A DNA stretch of 36,991 nucleotides from GCA-020352575 sp964600365 (lineage in GTDB: Bacteria > Actinomycetota > Acidimicrobiia > Spongiisociales > JAENVV01): contig CAZRJG010000020.1 in assembly GCA_964600365.1 (NCBI GenBank), forward strand, positions 1-36,991, in the 5' to 3' direction. The position numbers and the translations under genes were made by a program. Below are positions 8,268 to 15,969 of the stretch, piece after piece. The notes below the pieces were generated by a model, which saw only the letters and a list, made by a program, of their open reading frames with translations, was not told where the DNA came from and made no database searches. Position 1 is the first letter of the stretch. Each line of letters opens with the position of its first letter.

Positions 8268-9478
8268 TCGCCGTACCGACCCGTGCCTCGACACGGGCAT
8301 GGATCCTCTACGACCTCGCCAACACGGTGTTCGCCTTCGGCGTCACCGGCCTGTACTTCGCCCTCTGGCTGAAGGACGAGGGGCAACCCGACTCGGCGAT
8401 CGCCCTCCCAACCGCCGTTGCCATGGCGATCGTGGTGGTGGTCGGGCCGTGGATCGGGGCGCGCACCGACCATTCGGGACGCCGGGTCCCGGTGCTCAAG
8501 TGGGGCACGCTCGTCACCGTCGCCGCGACCGCGCTCCTCGCATCGTTCGGGGTGGGGATCTCTCTCATGCTCTTCATGGCAGCACTCATCGGCTTCAACG
8601 TCGCCGGCGTGGCGTATGACGCCCTCCTTCCCGACGTCTCCACCGACGAGACCATCGGTCGGGTCTCAGGGCTCGGCGTGGGCTTCGGCTACTTCGGCTC
8701 CGTGATCGGGTTCGGCATTGGCTACGTCCTGGGGGACGTCCTCGAATTGGGGAGTGCCGCCATCTTCCAGGGCTTGGCGCTCGCATTCCTCCTCTTCGCC
8801 CTCCCGTCGTTCTTCCAGATCGTCGAGCCCGAACGACCGGGCCGGAGCGACCCTGCCCCCACCCTCTCACAGGTCTTCTCCCACCTCCTCGCCTCGTGGA
8901 AGCGAGCCCGCGCCGTCCCGGGCGTCGCGAGGTTCCTCGTGGGGCGCTTCCTCTACACCGACGCCATCAACACCCTCACCGGCGGGTTCCTGGCAATCTT
9001 CGCAACCCGCGACCTCGGCCTCACCGATGGTGAGACCCAGCTCCTCCTCATCGAGGCCGTCCTCGTCGCCATCGTCGGAGGGTTCATCGCATCCCGGTTC
9101 GTCGACCGCGTCGGGCCACGCCGCTACCTCCACGCCATGCTCTGGATGTGGGTGGGGGCCCTCGGTGTAGGGATCTACGCGGCCATCACGCTCACCACCT
9201 GGCTGGCCTGGGTGCTCGGCGCTGCCGGTGGGATCGCCCTCGGAGGCGTATGGTCCTCGGACCGTGCGTACATGGCCGCTCTCACCCCCCGCGAGTGGTA
9301 CGGCGAGTTCTACGGCCTGTACGGGACCGTAGGTCGCTTCGCCACGATCACGGGACCGCTGCTGTGGTCGATCATCGTTGACGGCCTGGGGGCCGATCGG
9401 TGGGTCCTCGTCGCGGTGCTCGCCTCCCTCGTCGTGGCGGCGCGGTGGATCCTCGGAGGTGTACCCCGTGTCGCGTGA
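8264..9478 (+). CDS. MFS transporter, UMF1 (Atg22-like) family, probable CTG start
   Basis: About 404 residues and 12 hydrophobic helices. The first ATG/GTG/TTG in frame is the GTG at 8327, but the frame stays open upstream and encodes TRAWILYDLANTVFAF there, the conserved first helix of this family (compare FGWAMYDWANSAYST in the protein at 2959-4275). A CTG at 8264 overlapping the upstream TGA (CTGA) is the likely start; from 8327 the first helix would be cut. EFYGLYGTVGRFATITGP matches EFYGFYSVFSKFSAIWGP of the paralogue. Substrate unknown. The end overlaps the lipid kinase gene by 11 nt. Confidence 0.82.
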   Translation: MIAVPTRASTRAWILYDLANTVFAFGVTGLYFALWLKDEGQPDSAIALPTAVAMAIVVVVGPWIGARTDHSGRRVPVLKWGTLVTVAATALLASFGVGISLMLFMAALIGFNVAGVAYDALLPDVSTDETIGRVSGLGVGFGYFGSVIGFGIGYVLGDVLELGSAAIFQGLALAFLLFALPSFFQIVEPERPGRSDPAPTLSQVFSHLLASWKRARAVPGVARFLVGRFLYTDAINTLTGGFLAIFATRDLGLTDGETQLLLIEAVLVAIVGGFIASRFVDRVGPRRYLHAMLWMWVGALGVGIYAAITLTTWLAWVLGAAGGIALGGVWSSDRAYMAALTPREWYGEFYGLYGTVGRFATITGPLLWSIIVDGLGADRWVLVAVLASLVVAARWILGGVPRVA

Positions 9479-10385
9479 GCGGGCGCTCATCATCGCCAAC
9501 CCTGCGGCGTCGTCGTTCACGGGCGCGGCGTTCCGTGAGGCCTGCCACGTGCTCTCGGACCGCTGGGAGCTCGAGCAACACTGGCCGGAGTCCCCTGCGA
9601 TCACGCACGCGCTCACGAAGGAGGCTCCCGACCGAGGGGTCTCCGCCGTCTTCGCCATGGGCGGCGACGGGGTCGTGCACCACGCAGCGCAGGGGCTCAT
9701 CGGCTCCGGCATCCCGCTCGGCATCATCCCCTCGGGCACGACCAACGTCCTGGCCCGCATCCTTGGCCTCCCCAAGCGCTCGATCCCGGCTGCCCACCAC
9801 CACCTCGATGCCACTCCCAAGCTCCTTCCCACCATCCGCCTCGAGGTCGGGCGCAAGGGAGGCCTCACGACGATCGCCCACGCGCTGTTCGCCCTCGGGT
9901 TCGGATTCGACGCAGACGTCGTCGAGCTCGCCGAAGCCGCCGGCCATCGCAAGCGGACCCTCGGAGCCGCCCACTACGCGATCAGCACCCTGCGCCAACT
10001 CCTGGGCTACATGGGACGGCGCCCCCATGCGATCGTTGATCTCGGGAACGGGGAACGTGACGTCGTCGCGACCCAGGTCCAACTCCACGACATCTACACC
10101 TACTTCGGCCCGATCCCCCTCAAGGCGGGCCCGTCATCTCCCGGCGCGCTCACGATCGCGACGTACGGTCGCCTCACCCCATGGATGGTCCCCGGTCTCG
10201 CCCTCGGGGCACTCACCGGGAACCTGGGACGAGTGTCGAACGTCGAGGTCACAACCGAACAGCGCGACGCGGTGATCACCGCGGTGGACGCCCCGCTCCA
10301 CGCTCAAGCCGACGGCGAGCCGCTCGGTGAGGTGCAGACGGTGCGAGTGGGCTTCGCCGGCGAATCCCTCTCGGTCCTCTCCTAG
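9468..10385 (+). CDS. Diacylglycerol/sphingolipid-type lipid kinase
   Basis: 306 residues from GTG 9468, which is preceded by GGAGG at 9455-9459; a longer frame starting at 9378 lacks such support. Seen: ALIIANPAAS at the N-terminus, the nucleotide-binding MGGDGVVHHAAQGL, and the following GIPLGIIPSGTTNVLARIL, all typical of the DAGK catalytic domain (YegS/DgkB/LCB5 family). These enzymes phosphorylate a lipid with a hydroxyl head group, for example diacylglycerol, at the inner face of the membrane. The lipid cannot be deduced. It is the last gene before a strong hairpin. Confidence 0.88.
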   Translation: MSRERALIIANPAASSFTGAAFREACHVLSDRWELEQHWPESPAITHALTKEAPDRGVSAVFAMGGDGVVHHAAQGLIGSGIPLGIIPSGTTNVLARILGLPKRSIPAAHHHLDATPKLLPTIRLEVGRKGGLTTIAHALFALGFGFDADVVELAEAAGHRKRTLGAAHYAISTLRQLLGYMGRRPHAIVDLGNGERDVVATQVQLHDIYTYFGPIPLKAGPSSPGALTIATYGRLTPWMVPGLALGALTGNLGRVSNVEVTTEQRDAVITAVDAPLHAQADGEPLGEVQTVRVGFAGESLSVLS

Positions 10386-10390
10386 GACGC

Positions 10391-10427
10391 GAAGAGACCC
10401 CGGCAAGGGGGTCACCGGGGCCTCTTC
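10391..10427 (+). terminator. Hairpin terminator after the lipid kinase gene
   Basis: Two 13-base arms (10391-10403 and 10415-10427) pair with one A-C mismatch around an 11-base loop. Only a weak T-rich tail follows. It lies between convergent genes ending at 10385 and 10499 and can serve both strands. Confidence 0.75.
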
Positions 10428-10498
10428 TGTTGCGGGACATAGAACGCCGATGTGCGATGTCGATGCCAGGGAGCTCGAGTCGCCGGCGCTCTACGCCC

Positions 10499-12007
10499 TC
10501 ACAGCATAGGCCGTCGTGCGTCATCACCGGGGAGCGTGCCGGCCATCCCCGCCACGTGGAGCGCCGGACCGGCTGCCGCCCGATACCGCGACCCCAGATG
10601 CGCATCGGCCGCGTGGGCGGACTCCGCCGCCACCGCTTCGCGGAACCCCTCCCACGTACGACGCGCAGCGGAGGAACCCGACGCAACCGCCGCTCCACCC
10701 ACGCCCACCCCCACGGCACCTCCGACGAGCGCCACGACGACGAGCACTCCGACGAGGTCGGGGATCAAGAGAGCACCCACAACGGCTGACACCACGACAG
10801 CCGCCATGGCCCACGCGACCACGCGGCCCGCCCACCACCACCGCTCTGGCTCGATGGCCAACTCCGAGACCGAACTGGTCACAACATCTCGGGCGATCGA
10901 TCGGACCCCCATGCCGACCGCAGACCGATCCCACTCGCCCTCCGGTGTGAACGGGGCGACGGCAGCGAAACGCTGCTCGGCGACGGCCATCGTCGGAGCG
11001 ACGCCCGCTGATCCCTCCCACGCGGAGACGAGCCGTCGGTGTCGCTCCCGGGCGACCGATGCCATGTCCCGGGCGGAGCCGTGCCGAAGTGCGTGCAGCG
11101 CCCAGCCGAACGGCCCGCCCCCGCGAACGGATCCTTCGGCTCGGGCCGCCTGGAGGAGCGAAGGCGGGACCTGTTCGGGCGCGAAGCCGCCCACCACTCG
11201 ATCGACGAGCTCCGACCGAACCTCCTCCCACGTCGGCACATCCTCGATCCCGGCTGGGATCGACTCCCGTGCCGCGTCGAGCGCCAGCTCCTCGAGTGCT
11301 TGGGCAGGGTCGTAGTCGCCGATCGAGGCACGCACGGCGCCCGCCACGGCGTCGATGCCAGAGGGCACACCCGACGCTGGGTCGGCCGCAACGGGCAGTA
11401 CCTGGCCCTCCCATCCCAGGGAGCGGGCGAACGAACCAAGGTCGTCGAGCACCGACGTGCGCTCGTCCGGACGAAGCAGGTCTGACTTGTTCAGGACCAC
11501 GACCACCCCGGGGAGACCGGGCCCGCGATGCCGGGCGACCATCTCGGCAGTGCGTGCGTCGTGGTACTTCACCGGATCGGCGACCCACACGACGACGTCG
11601 GCCCGCGGGAGCACCCAGCGGGCCGCGAGGGCATGGCCCTCTCGGATGGAGTCGGTGTCCGGCAGGTCGATGACGACGAGGTCGGGGGCCGCCGGGTCGC
11701 GCACCCGATCGAGCACCCCGAAACGGTCGAGGAGCCGATCGACCCACGGTAGATCCGTATCCGGGAGCCAGGCGATCGGCTCCTCGGTCGTGGGACGAGC
11801 CGTGCCGACGTCGGAGACCGAGGCACCTGCGAGCGCATTGAGCAGGCTCGACTTGCCCGAACCCGTCCCCCCGATCAGGGCGACGACTGGATGCTCCGGA
11901 GGGTGCTCCCGCCGTTCATCTGCCTCCTCGATGAGCCGTCGGGCGCGGGCGACGGCGGCCTCACCGGTCACCTCCGCCACTGCATCGACGAACGGAAGGC
12001 CCTTCAC
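10499..12007 (-). CDS. Membrane-anchored dynamin-like/Era-like GTPase (second of a pair)
   Basis: 502 residues. G1 loop GGTGSGKS at 46-53, G2 Thr in RPTTEEPIAW (71-80), G3 DLPD at 114-117, G4 NKSD at 173-176: a complete GTP-binding domain. A long helical region follows and two adjacent membrane helices lie at about 393-415 and 417-443, then a charged tail. The layout (GTPase, helical bundle, membrane hairpin) is that of bacterial dynamin-like proteins and of YfjP-type GTPases, although it is shorter than most dynamins. The ATG overlaps the stop of the upstream gene (ATGA at 12004-12007), so the two proteins are made together and may form a heteromer. The specific function is unknown; membrane remodelling or stress protection is a family-based guess. 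Confidence 0.8.
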   Translation of the reverse strand: MKGLPFVDAVAEVTGEAAVARARRLIEEADERREHPPEHPVVALIGGTGSGKSSLLNALAGASVSDVGTARPTTEEPIAWLPDTDLPWVDRLLDRFGVLDRVRDPAAPDLVVIDLPDTDSIREGHALAARWVLPRADVVVWVADPVKYHDARTAEMVARHRGPGLPGVVVVLNKSDLLRPDERTSVLDDLGSFARSLGWEGQVLPVAADPASGVPSGIDAVAGAVRASIGDYDPAQALEELALDAARESIPAGIEDVPTWEEVRSELVDRVVGGFAPEQVPPSLLQAARAEGSVRGGGPFGWALHALRHGSARDMASVARERHRRLVSAWEGSAGVAPTMAVAEQRFAAVAPFTPEGEWDRSAVGMGVRSIARDVVTSSVSELAIEPERWWWAGRVVAWAMAAVVVSAVVGALLIPDLVGVLVVVALVGGAVGVGVGGAAVASGSSAARRTWEGFREAVAAESAHAADAHLGSRYRAAAGPALHVAGMAGTLPGDDARRPML

Positions 12008-13317
12008 GATCCACTCCTCAGGGCGCGCACCCCCGCGACGATCGGATCCAGGTCAGGAGTCGCCTCATCCAAGAGCACGAGCACCGGCTCGGTGGCCGCC
12101 TCCCGCACCTGCGCCACTACCTCGTCCCACCCCTTCTCCCGTCGCAGCCACGCCTCCGCCGGGACGGCGACGATTGCGTCGAGGTGGGATGCTCGGGGCT
12201 CGTGGAGTGCCGCCAGCGCCGGCTCCTTGCGCCAAAGGGCACGGACGCCTGCCCAGGCATCGAGCGCCTCCACGGCGAGCCGCGCTTCGACTGCCTCGAG
12301 CGCCCGGCCGGTGGGGCGGTCGCCGGAACGCCGGAGTCGGGCCGCGAGCACCGAGCCGGGCACGTTCGATGTCCCACGGTCCGGAGGCGCTTCCACCTCC
12401 CGCGCCGACGCGACCGCGCGCACGGACGCCTGCGCACGTTCGACTGCGTCCCGCCACCGCCATCCGGCATCGAGGAGCTCATCGGCGGCCGCAGCCGTCG
12501 CGGTCACTGCGCCCCCGAGCACGAACTCGCGGGCCACCCCGAGGTCCTCCTCGGCGATCTCGACGAGCAACGAGAGGATGTGGCCCACTGCTCCCCGGGG
12601 CGGGCCGAGCGTCTCTGGATCGATCGGCTGCTCGACGACCGGAATGACCTCGGCGGCGTCGAGCGGCAGACCCCGTGTACCGGCGCGCCGGGGCAGGTCC
12701 GCCACGACCCGAGCAGCCGTCTCGGCCGTACAGCGGTTGAGCACGTGGACCATGGGTACGTCCCTGCGCAACCCGTCGACGACCCGGTCCCACGCCTCCC
12801 GGTCGCCGTACCGCGCCGGTGAGGAGACGAAGACGACGACATCCGCGGCGGCGAGCAGGGCATCGGCGATGGCCCGGTGGCCGTGGATCGCCGAATCGAA
12901 GTCGGGGGCGTCGACCACCACGAGGCCACCCAGCTCCGGGCGCTCATCGACCGCGACCTCAGGGGACACGCCGCCGAACTCCCAGTCCCGCACTCGAGGG
13001 GCGTGTGCCGGATGACACCAGGCGACCGGGGTTGCCGTGGTCGGACGAAGTGCCGATGCCGCCGACACCCGTCGGCCAGCGAAGCCGTTGAGGAGCGTCG
13101 ACTTGCCGACTCCGGTCGGACCCGCGATCACCGCAAGCAGTGGGCCTCCGCGCTCTTGGAGGGCAGGGAGCAGCGTCCCGGACGCGAGCTGCCAGACCCG
13201 CCGCCGGTGCTCGTCCAACTCGCTGGGGACCAACGGCCAAGGATCGGTACACGCCTCGGCGAGGCGGCGTACTGCCTCGTATGCCTCGAAGGTGTGGGCG
13301 CCCTGCACGGCGCGCAT
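12004..13317 (-). CDS. Soluble GTPase related to its downstream partner (first of a pair)
   Basis: 437 residues from ATG 13317; the frame runs to 13470 but that extension crosses the start of the divergent gene. G1 loop GPTGVGKS at 66-73, RPTTATPVAW (91-100) matching RPTTEEPIAW of the partner, G3 DAPD at 136-139. At the G4 position it has NRCT (194-197) instead of NKxD, so guanine specificity may be relaxed. After the G domain comes an Ala/Arg-rich helical part without membrane helices. The shared RPTT motif and the VVFVSSPARYGD / VVWVADPVKYHD match show that the two genes arose by duplication. No clear Shine-Dalgarno precedes the start. Confidence 0.78.
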   Translation of the reverse strand: MRAVQGAHTFEAYEAVRRLAEACTDPWPLVPSELDEHRRRVWQLASGTLLPALQERGGPLLAVIAGPTGVGKSTLLNGFAGRRVSAASALRPTTATPVAWCHPAHAPRVRDWEFGGVSPEVAVDERPELGGLVVVDAPDFDSAIHGHRAIADALLAAADVVVFVSSPARYGDREAWDRVVDGLRRDVPMVHVLNRCTAETAARVVADLPRRAGTRGLPLDAAEVIPVVEQPIDPETLGPPRGAVGHILSLLVEIAEEDLGVAREFVLGGAVTATAAAADELLDAGWRWRDAVERAQASVRAVASAREVEAPPDRGTSNVPGSVLAARLRRSGDRPTGRALEAVEARLAVEALDAWAGVRALWRKEPALAALHEPRASHLDAIVAVPAEAWLRREKGWDEVVAQVREAATEPVLVLLDEATPDLDPIVAGVRALRSGS

Positions 13318-13368
13318 TCTGGCAGGAAGCGACCCGGGGCCATCAGCCGGCGTAGAGAGAGGCCCCAC

Positions 13369-13405
13369 TACACTTCTGGCGCTCCAGGGGGGACTCGCCG
13401 AATCC
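13369..13405 (+). promoter_or_regulatory. -10 box and ribosome site of the VanW-domain gene
   Basis: TACACT at 13369-13374 lies 31 nt before the ATG at 13406, and a purine run GGGGGGA (about 13387-13393) can act as ribosome site. This places the start at 13406 and not at the earlier in-frame codons that lie inside the divergent GTPase gene. Confidence 0.4.
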
Positions 13406-15604
13406 ATGAACGCTCGCCTACGCATTGCCGCGATCGTTGCGCCCATCGGGCTCCTGCTCGTTGCCGCCACGCTCTACTTCATCGACGTCGCCGTCCACCG
13501 CGACTCGGTGCCGCGCGGCGTCGTCGCCGGCGACGTGGCGCTCGGCGGTCTCACCCCCACCGAAGCCGAACTCGCCCTCGGGGACCTGGACCGGGAACTG
13601 CGTGCACTTCCGATCACCGTCAGGGTCGACAGCGCCTCCGCCGACGTGGCCGCTGCGGACCTCGGACTGTCGCTCGACGTCGAGGGCCTGGTCGATGCGG
13701 CGATGGCGGTCGGACGCGACGAGTCGGCACTGGATGCGCTCCGTCGCTGGGTGCGCAGCCTCTCGTCGCCGACGGAGATCCCACTTCTTGCCACCTCGGA
13801 CCAAGAGGCCATGGCGACCGCCCTCGCAGAGCTGTCCGGCGAGCTGGTGGGGGCTCCTCCCTTCGACGGCGCCGTTCGATTCGAAGGCGGCAACGTGCGC
13901 GTCGAGCAGCCACGGGCTGGGCTCACGATCGACGTGGCAACCGCCCGACCGCTGTTGGAGTCCTCCTTCCTCAGTGCCCAGCACCCCGACGTCGCCCTCT
14001 CCGTCGTGCCCACCGCGCCACGGCTCACCCCGACACACATCGAGGCCGCCCGACGTGAGGCCGAACGACTCCTGGGAGGGCCCGTGACCCTCGTCGTCCC
14101 CGTGTGGGCCGAACCGGGTGCCGAGGAACCGGACAGCGAGAGCGATGAGGACCCGGAAGCCCTGCCCCGGCTCACCGAGTTCGTGTACTCCGTGGACGAC
14201 CTCGGTGCAGCACTCGTCACCTCGATCGTCCCCGACGGCGATGACTTCCGCATGGAGGTCGCGCTCGCCCCCGAGATCCTCGCCGAGCAGATCCTTCCAT
14301 TCTCCGACCAACTCGCGGTGCCACCCGTGGACGCCGAGCTGACGTTCGATGAGGAAACCTCCCTCACCTCGATCGTGCCCTCCCAGCCGGGCCAACGCAT
14401 CGATGTGACGTCGTTGGCGGCAGTGGTCGGGGACGCAATCGCGTCCCCATCCCGAACCGCCGACCTCCCACTCATCGACGGCGCCGAGCCCGAGGTGACC
14501 ACCGAGTACCTCGAGGGCCTCGACATCCGGCACATGGTCTCCTCCTTCACGACCTACCACGACTGCTGCCAGGCACGCGTGACGAACATCCAGGCGATGG
14601 CCGACGCGGTCAACGGCACGATTGTCCTCCCCGGGGAGGAGTTCTCACTCAATGCCGTCGTCGGCGAGCGCACCGAGGAGAAGGGGTACCTCCCGGCCGG
14701 GACGATCGTTGCCGGCCTCCTCGAGGACACGGTCGGCGGCGGGGTCAGCCAGTTCTCCACCACCCTCTACAACGCCGTGTACTGGGGCGGCTACAAGGAC
14801 GTGCGTCACACGCCCCACTCGTACTACTTCTCCCGGTACCCGGAGGGCATCGAGGCAACCCTCAACTGGCCCGACCTCCACAACATCTGGCGGAACGACT
14901 CGGAGTCGGCCGTCGTGGTGCGCACCCGCTACACCGGCACCTCGATCACCGTCGAACTGTGGGGGAACAACGACGGACGCATCCTCTGGGGTGACCACCG
15001 GAGGGGCCGGACCCGGATCGACGTGCGAGCCGAGGGGGGCCCCAACGCACGCATCGTCTCGTCGTCGGTGACCGGCCGCTTCAACGAGACCGAGCCCCGA
15101 CCCGAGTACTCCCCCGACGACACGGTGAAACCAGGTGCGTCGATCGTGGACGACGAGGGCGGCGTCGGATGGTCCGTGGGCGTCACCCGCATGGTCACGC
15201 AGGGCGTCGAGGAGTGGGTCGACCAGTGGAACGTCCGCTACTCCCCGAGGCCGATCCTCACGAGGGTGCACTCTTGCATGCTGGACGAGGACGGTGTAGC
15301 GCTCCTCCCCGAGGAGGAGTGGATGCTGACCTGCCCGGAGAACCTGCCGCCGCTCGTCGATCTGCGTGGCCCCGGATCCGCCACCGCGGGGACGCCGATC
15401 ACCCTCGAGGCGATCGCCGTCGACGACTGGGACGAGCACGTCACGATCGGGTGGACGGGAGCAGACTCGTTCTCCGCTCCGGCGGGCGTGACGACAGAGG
15501 CGACGTTCACCTCCGCCGGGTCCTATGTGGTGACGGTGACGGCCACCGACCTCGACGGGAACGCCGCGCAGGCGACGATCGAGATCGTGGTCACCGCCCC
15601 GTAG
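13406..15604 (+). CDS. VanW-family surface protein with peptidoglycan-binding-like repeats and a C-terminal PKD-like domain
   Basis: 732 residues. An N-terminal signal anchor (about residues 5-28) is followed by segments such as VPRGVVAGDVALGGLTPTEA, typical of the YoaR-like putative peptidoglycan-binding domain (PF12229), with an acidic insertion EEPDSESDEDPE near residue 240. The VanW domain spans about 377-518 (SSFTTYHDCCQARVTNI, LPGEEFSLNAVVGERT, GGGVSQFSTTLYNAVYWGG). A C-terminal Ig/PKD-like fold (about 655-732) ends the protein. VanW was named from vancomycin-resistance clusters but has no proven activity; the topology suggests an extracytoplasmic, cell-wall-facing protein. Two extra cysteines (HDCC) and a pair near CMLDEDG/TCPE could form disulfides, and DsbB is encoded nearby. 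Confidence 0.85.
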   Translation: MNARLRIAAIVAPIGLLLVAATLYFIDVAVHRDSVPRGVVAGDVALGGLTPTEAELALGDLDRELRALPITVRVDSASADVAAADLGLSLDVEGLVDAAMAVGRDESALDALRRWVRSLSSPTEIPLLATSDQEAMATALAELSGELVGAPPFDGAVRFEGGNVRVEQPRAGLTIDVATARPLLESSFLSAQHPDVALSVVPTAPRLTPTHIEAARREAERLLGGPVTLVVPVWAEPGAEEPDSESDEDPEALPRLTEFVYSVDDLGAALVTSIVPDGDDFRMEVALAPEILAEQILPFSDQLAVPPVDAELTFDEETSLTSIVPSQPGQRIDVTSLAAVVGDAIASPSRTADLPLIDGAEPEVTTEYLEGLDIRHMVSSFTTYHDCCQARVTNIQAMADAVNGTIVLPGEEFSLNAVVGERTEEKGYLPAGTIVAGLLEDTVGGGVSQFSTTLYNAVYWGGYKDVRHTPHSYYFSRYPEGIEATLNWPDLHNIWRNDSESAVVVRTRYTGTSITVELWGNNDGRILWGDHRRGRTRIDVRAEGGPNARIVSSSVTGRFNETEPRPEYSPDDTVKPGASIVDDEGGVGWSVGVTRMVTQGVEEWVDQWNVRYSPRPILTRVHSCMLDEDGVALLPEEEWMLTCPENLPPLVDLRGPGSATAGTPITLEAIAVDDWDEHVTIGWTGADSFSAPAGVTTEATFTSAGSYVVTVTATDLDGNAAQATIEIVVTAP

Positions 15605-15606
15605 GG

Positions 15607-15915
15607 TCAGGCCTTGTTCTCGTCCCAGTGGACGAAGAAGTTGCGCACCTCGTACTCGGCTGCGGCAAGGCCCTCGTCGGACCAGCCACCCTTCGCCCGC
15701 ACGCTCGCAACCGAACCGGCCACGAACACGTGGTCAACGGCATCGAGGGCCTCGAACAGCCTGCGGGCGAGCACGGCGGGGTAGGTGGCGGACACCTCGG
15801 TGTCGGCGATCGACCCGTACGACTCGCCCGCCTGGCCCGCGAGGCTCCGATTCATGTCGAACATGGCGACGTCACCGATCACGGTGCGGCCCTTGAGGAT
15901 GATCGTCTGGCCCAT
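15607..15915 (-). CDS. Hypothetical protein, 102 residues
   Basis: I do not recognise the family. The ATG at 15915 is preceded by GAGGAG with a 5-nt spacer, and a TACGAT box lies 32 nt before it (15953-15948), so it is a real gene with its own promoter; the frame extends upstream to 15963 but without a ribosome site. The protein has no signal peptide, no cysteine and no membrane helix. A compact beta-like N-terminus (TIILKGRTVIGDVAMFD) is followed by an Ala-rich helix (YPAVLARRLFEALDAVD), a central VFVAGSVASV strand and an aromatic end NFFVHWDENKA. It lies 54 bp downstream of pyruvate kinase on the same strand and nearly abuts the convergent VanW-domain gene. Confidence 0.65.
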   Translation of the reverse strand: MGQTIILKGRTVIGDVAMFDMNRSLAGQAGESYGSIADTEVSATYPAVLARRLFEALDAVDHVFVAGSVASVRAKGGWSDEGLAAAEYEVRNFFVHWDENKA

Positions 15916-15969
15916 GGTTGCTCCTCGTGCGGTCGTGCGTGGCCGCAATCGTAGGGGGTCCAAACGCGA

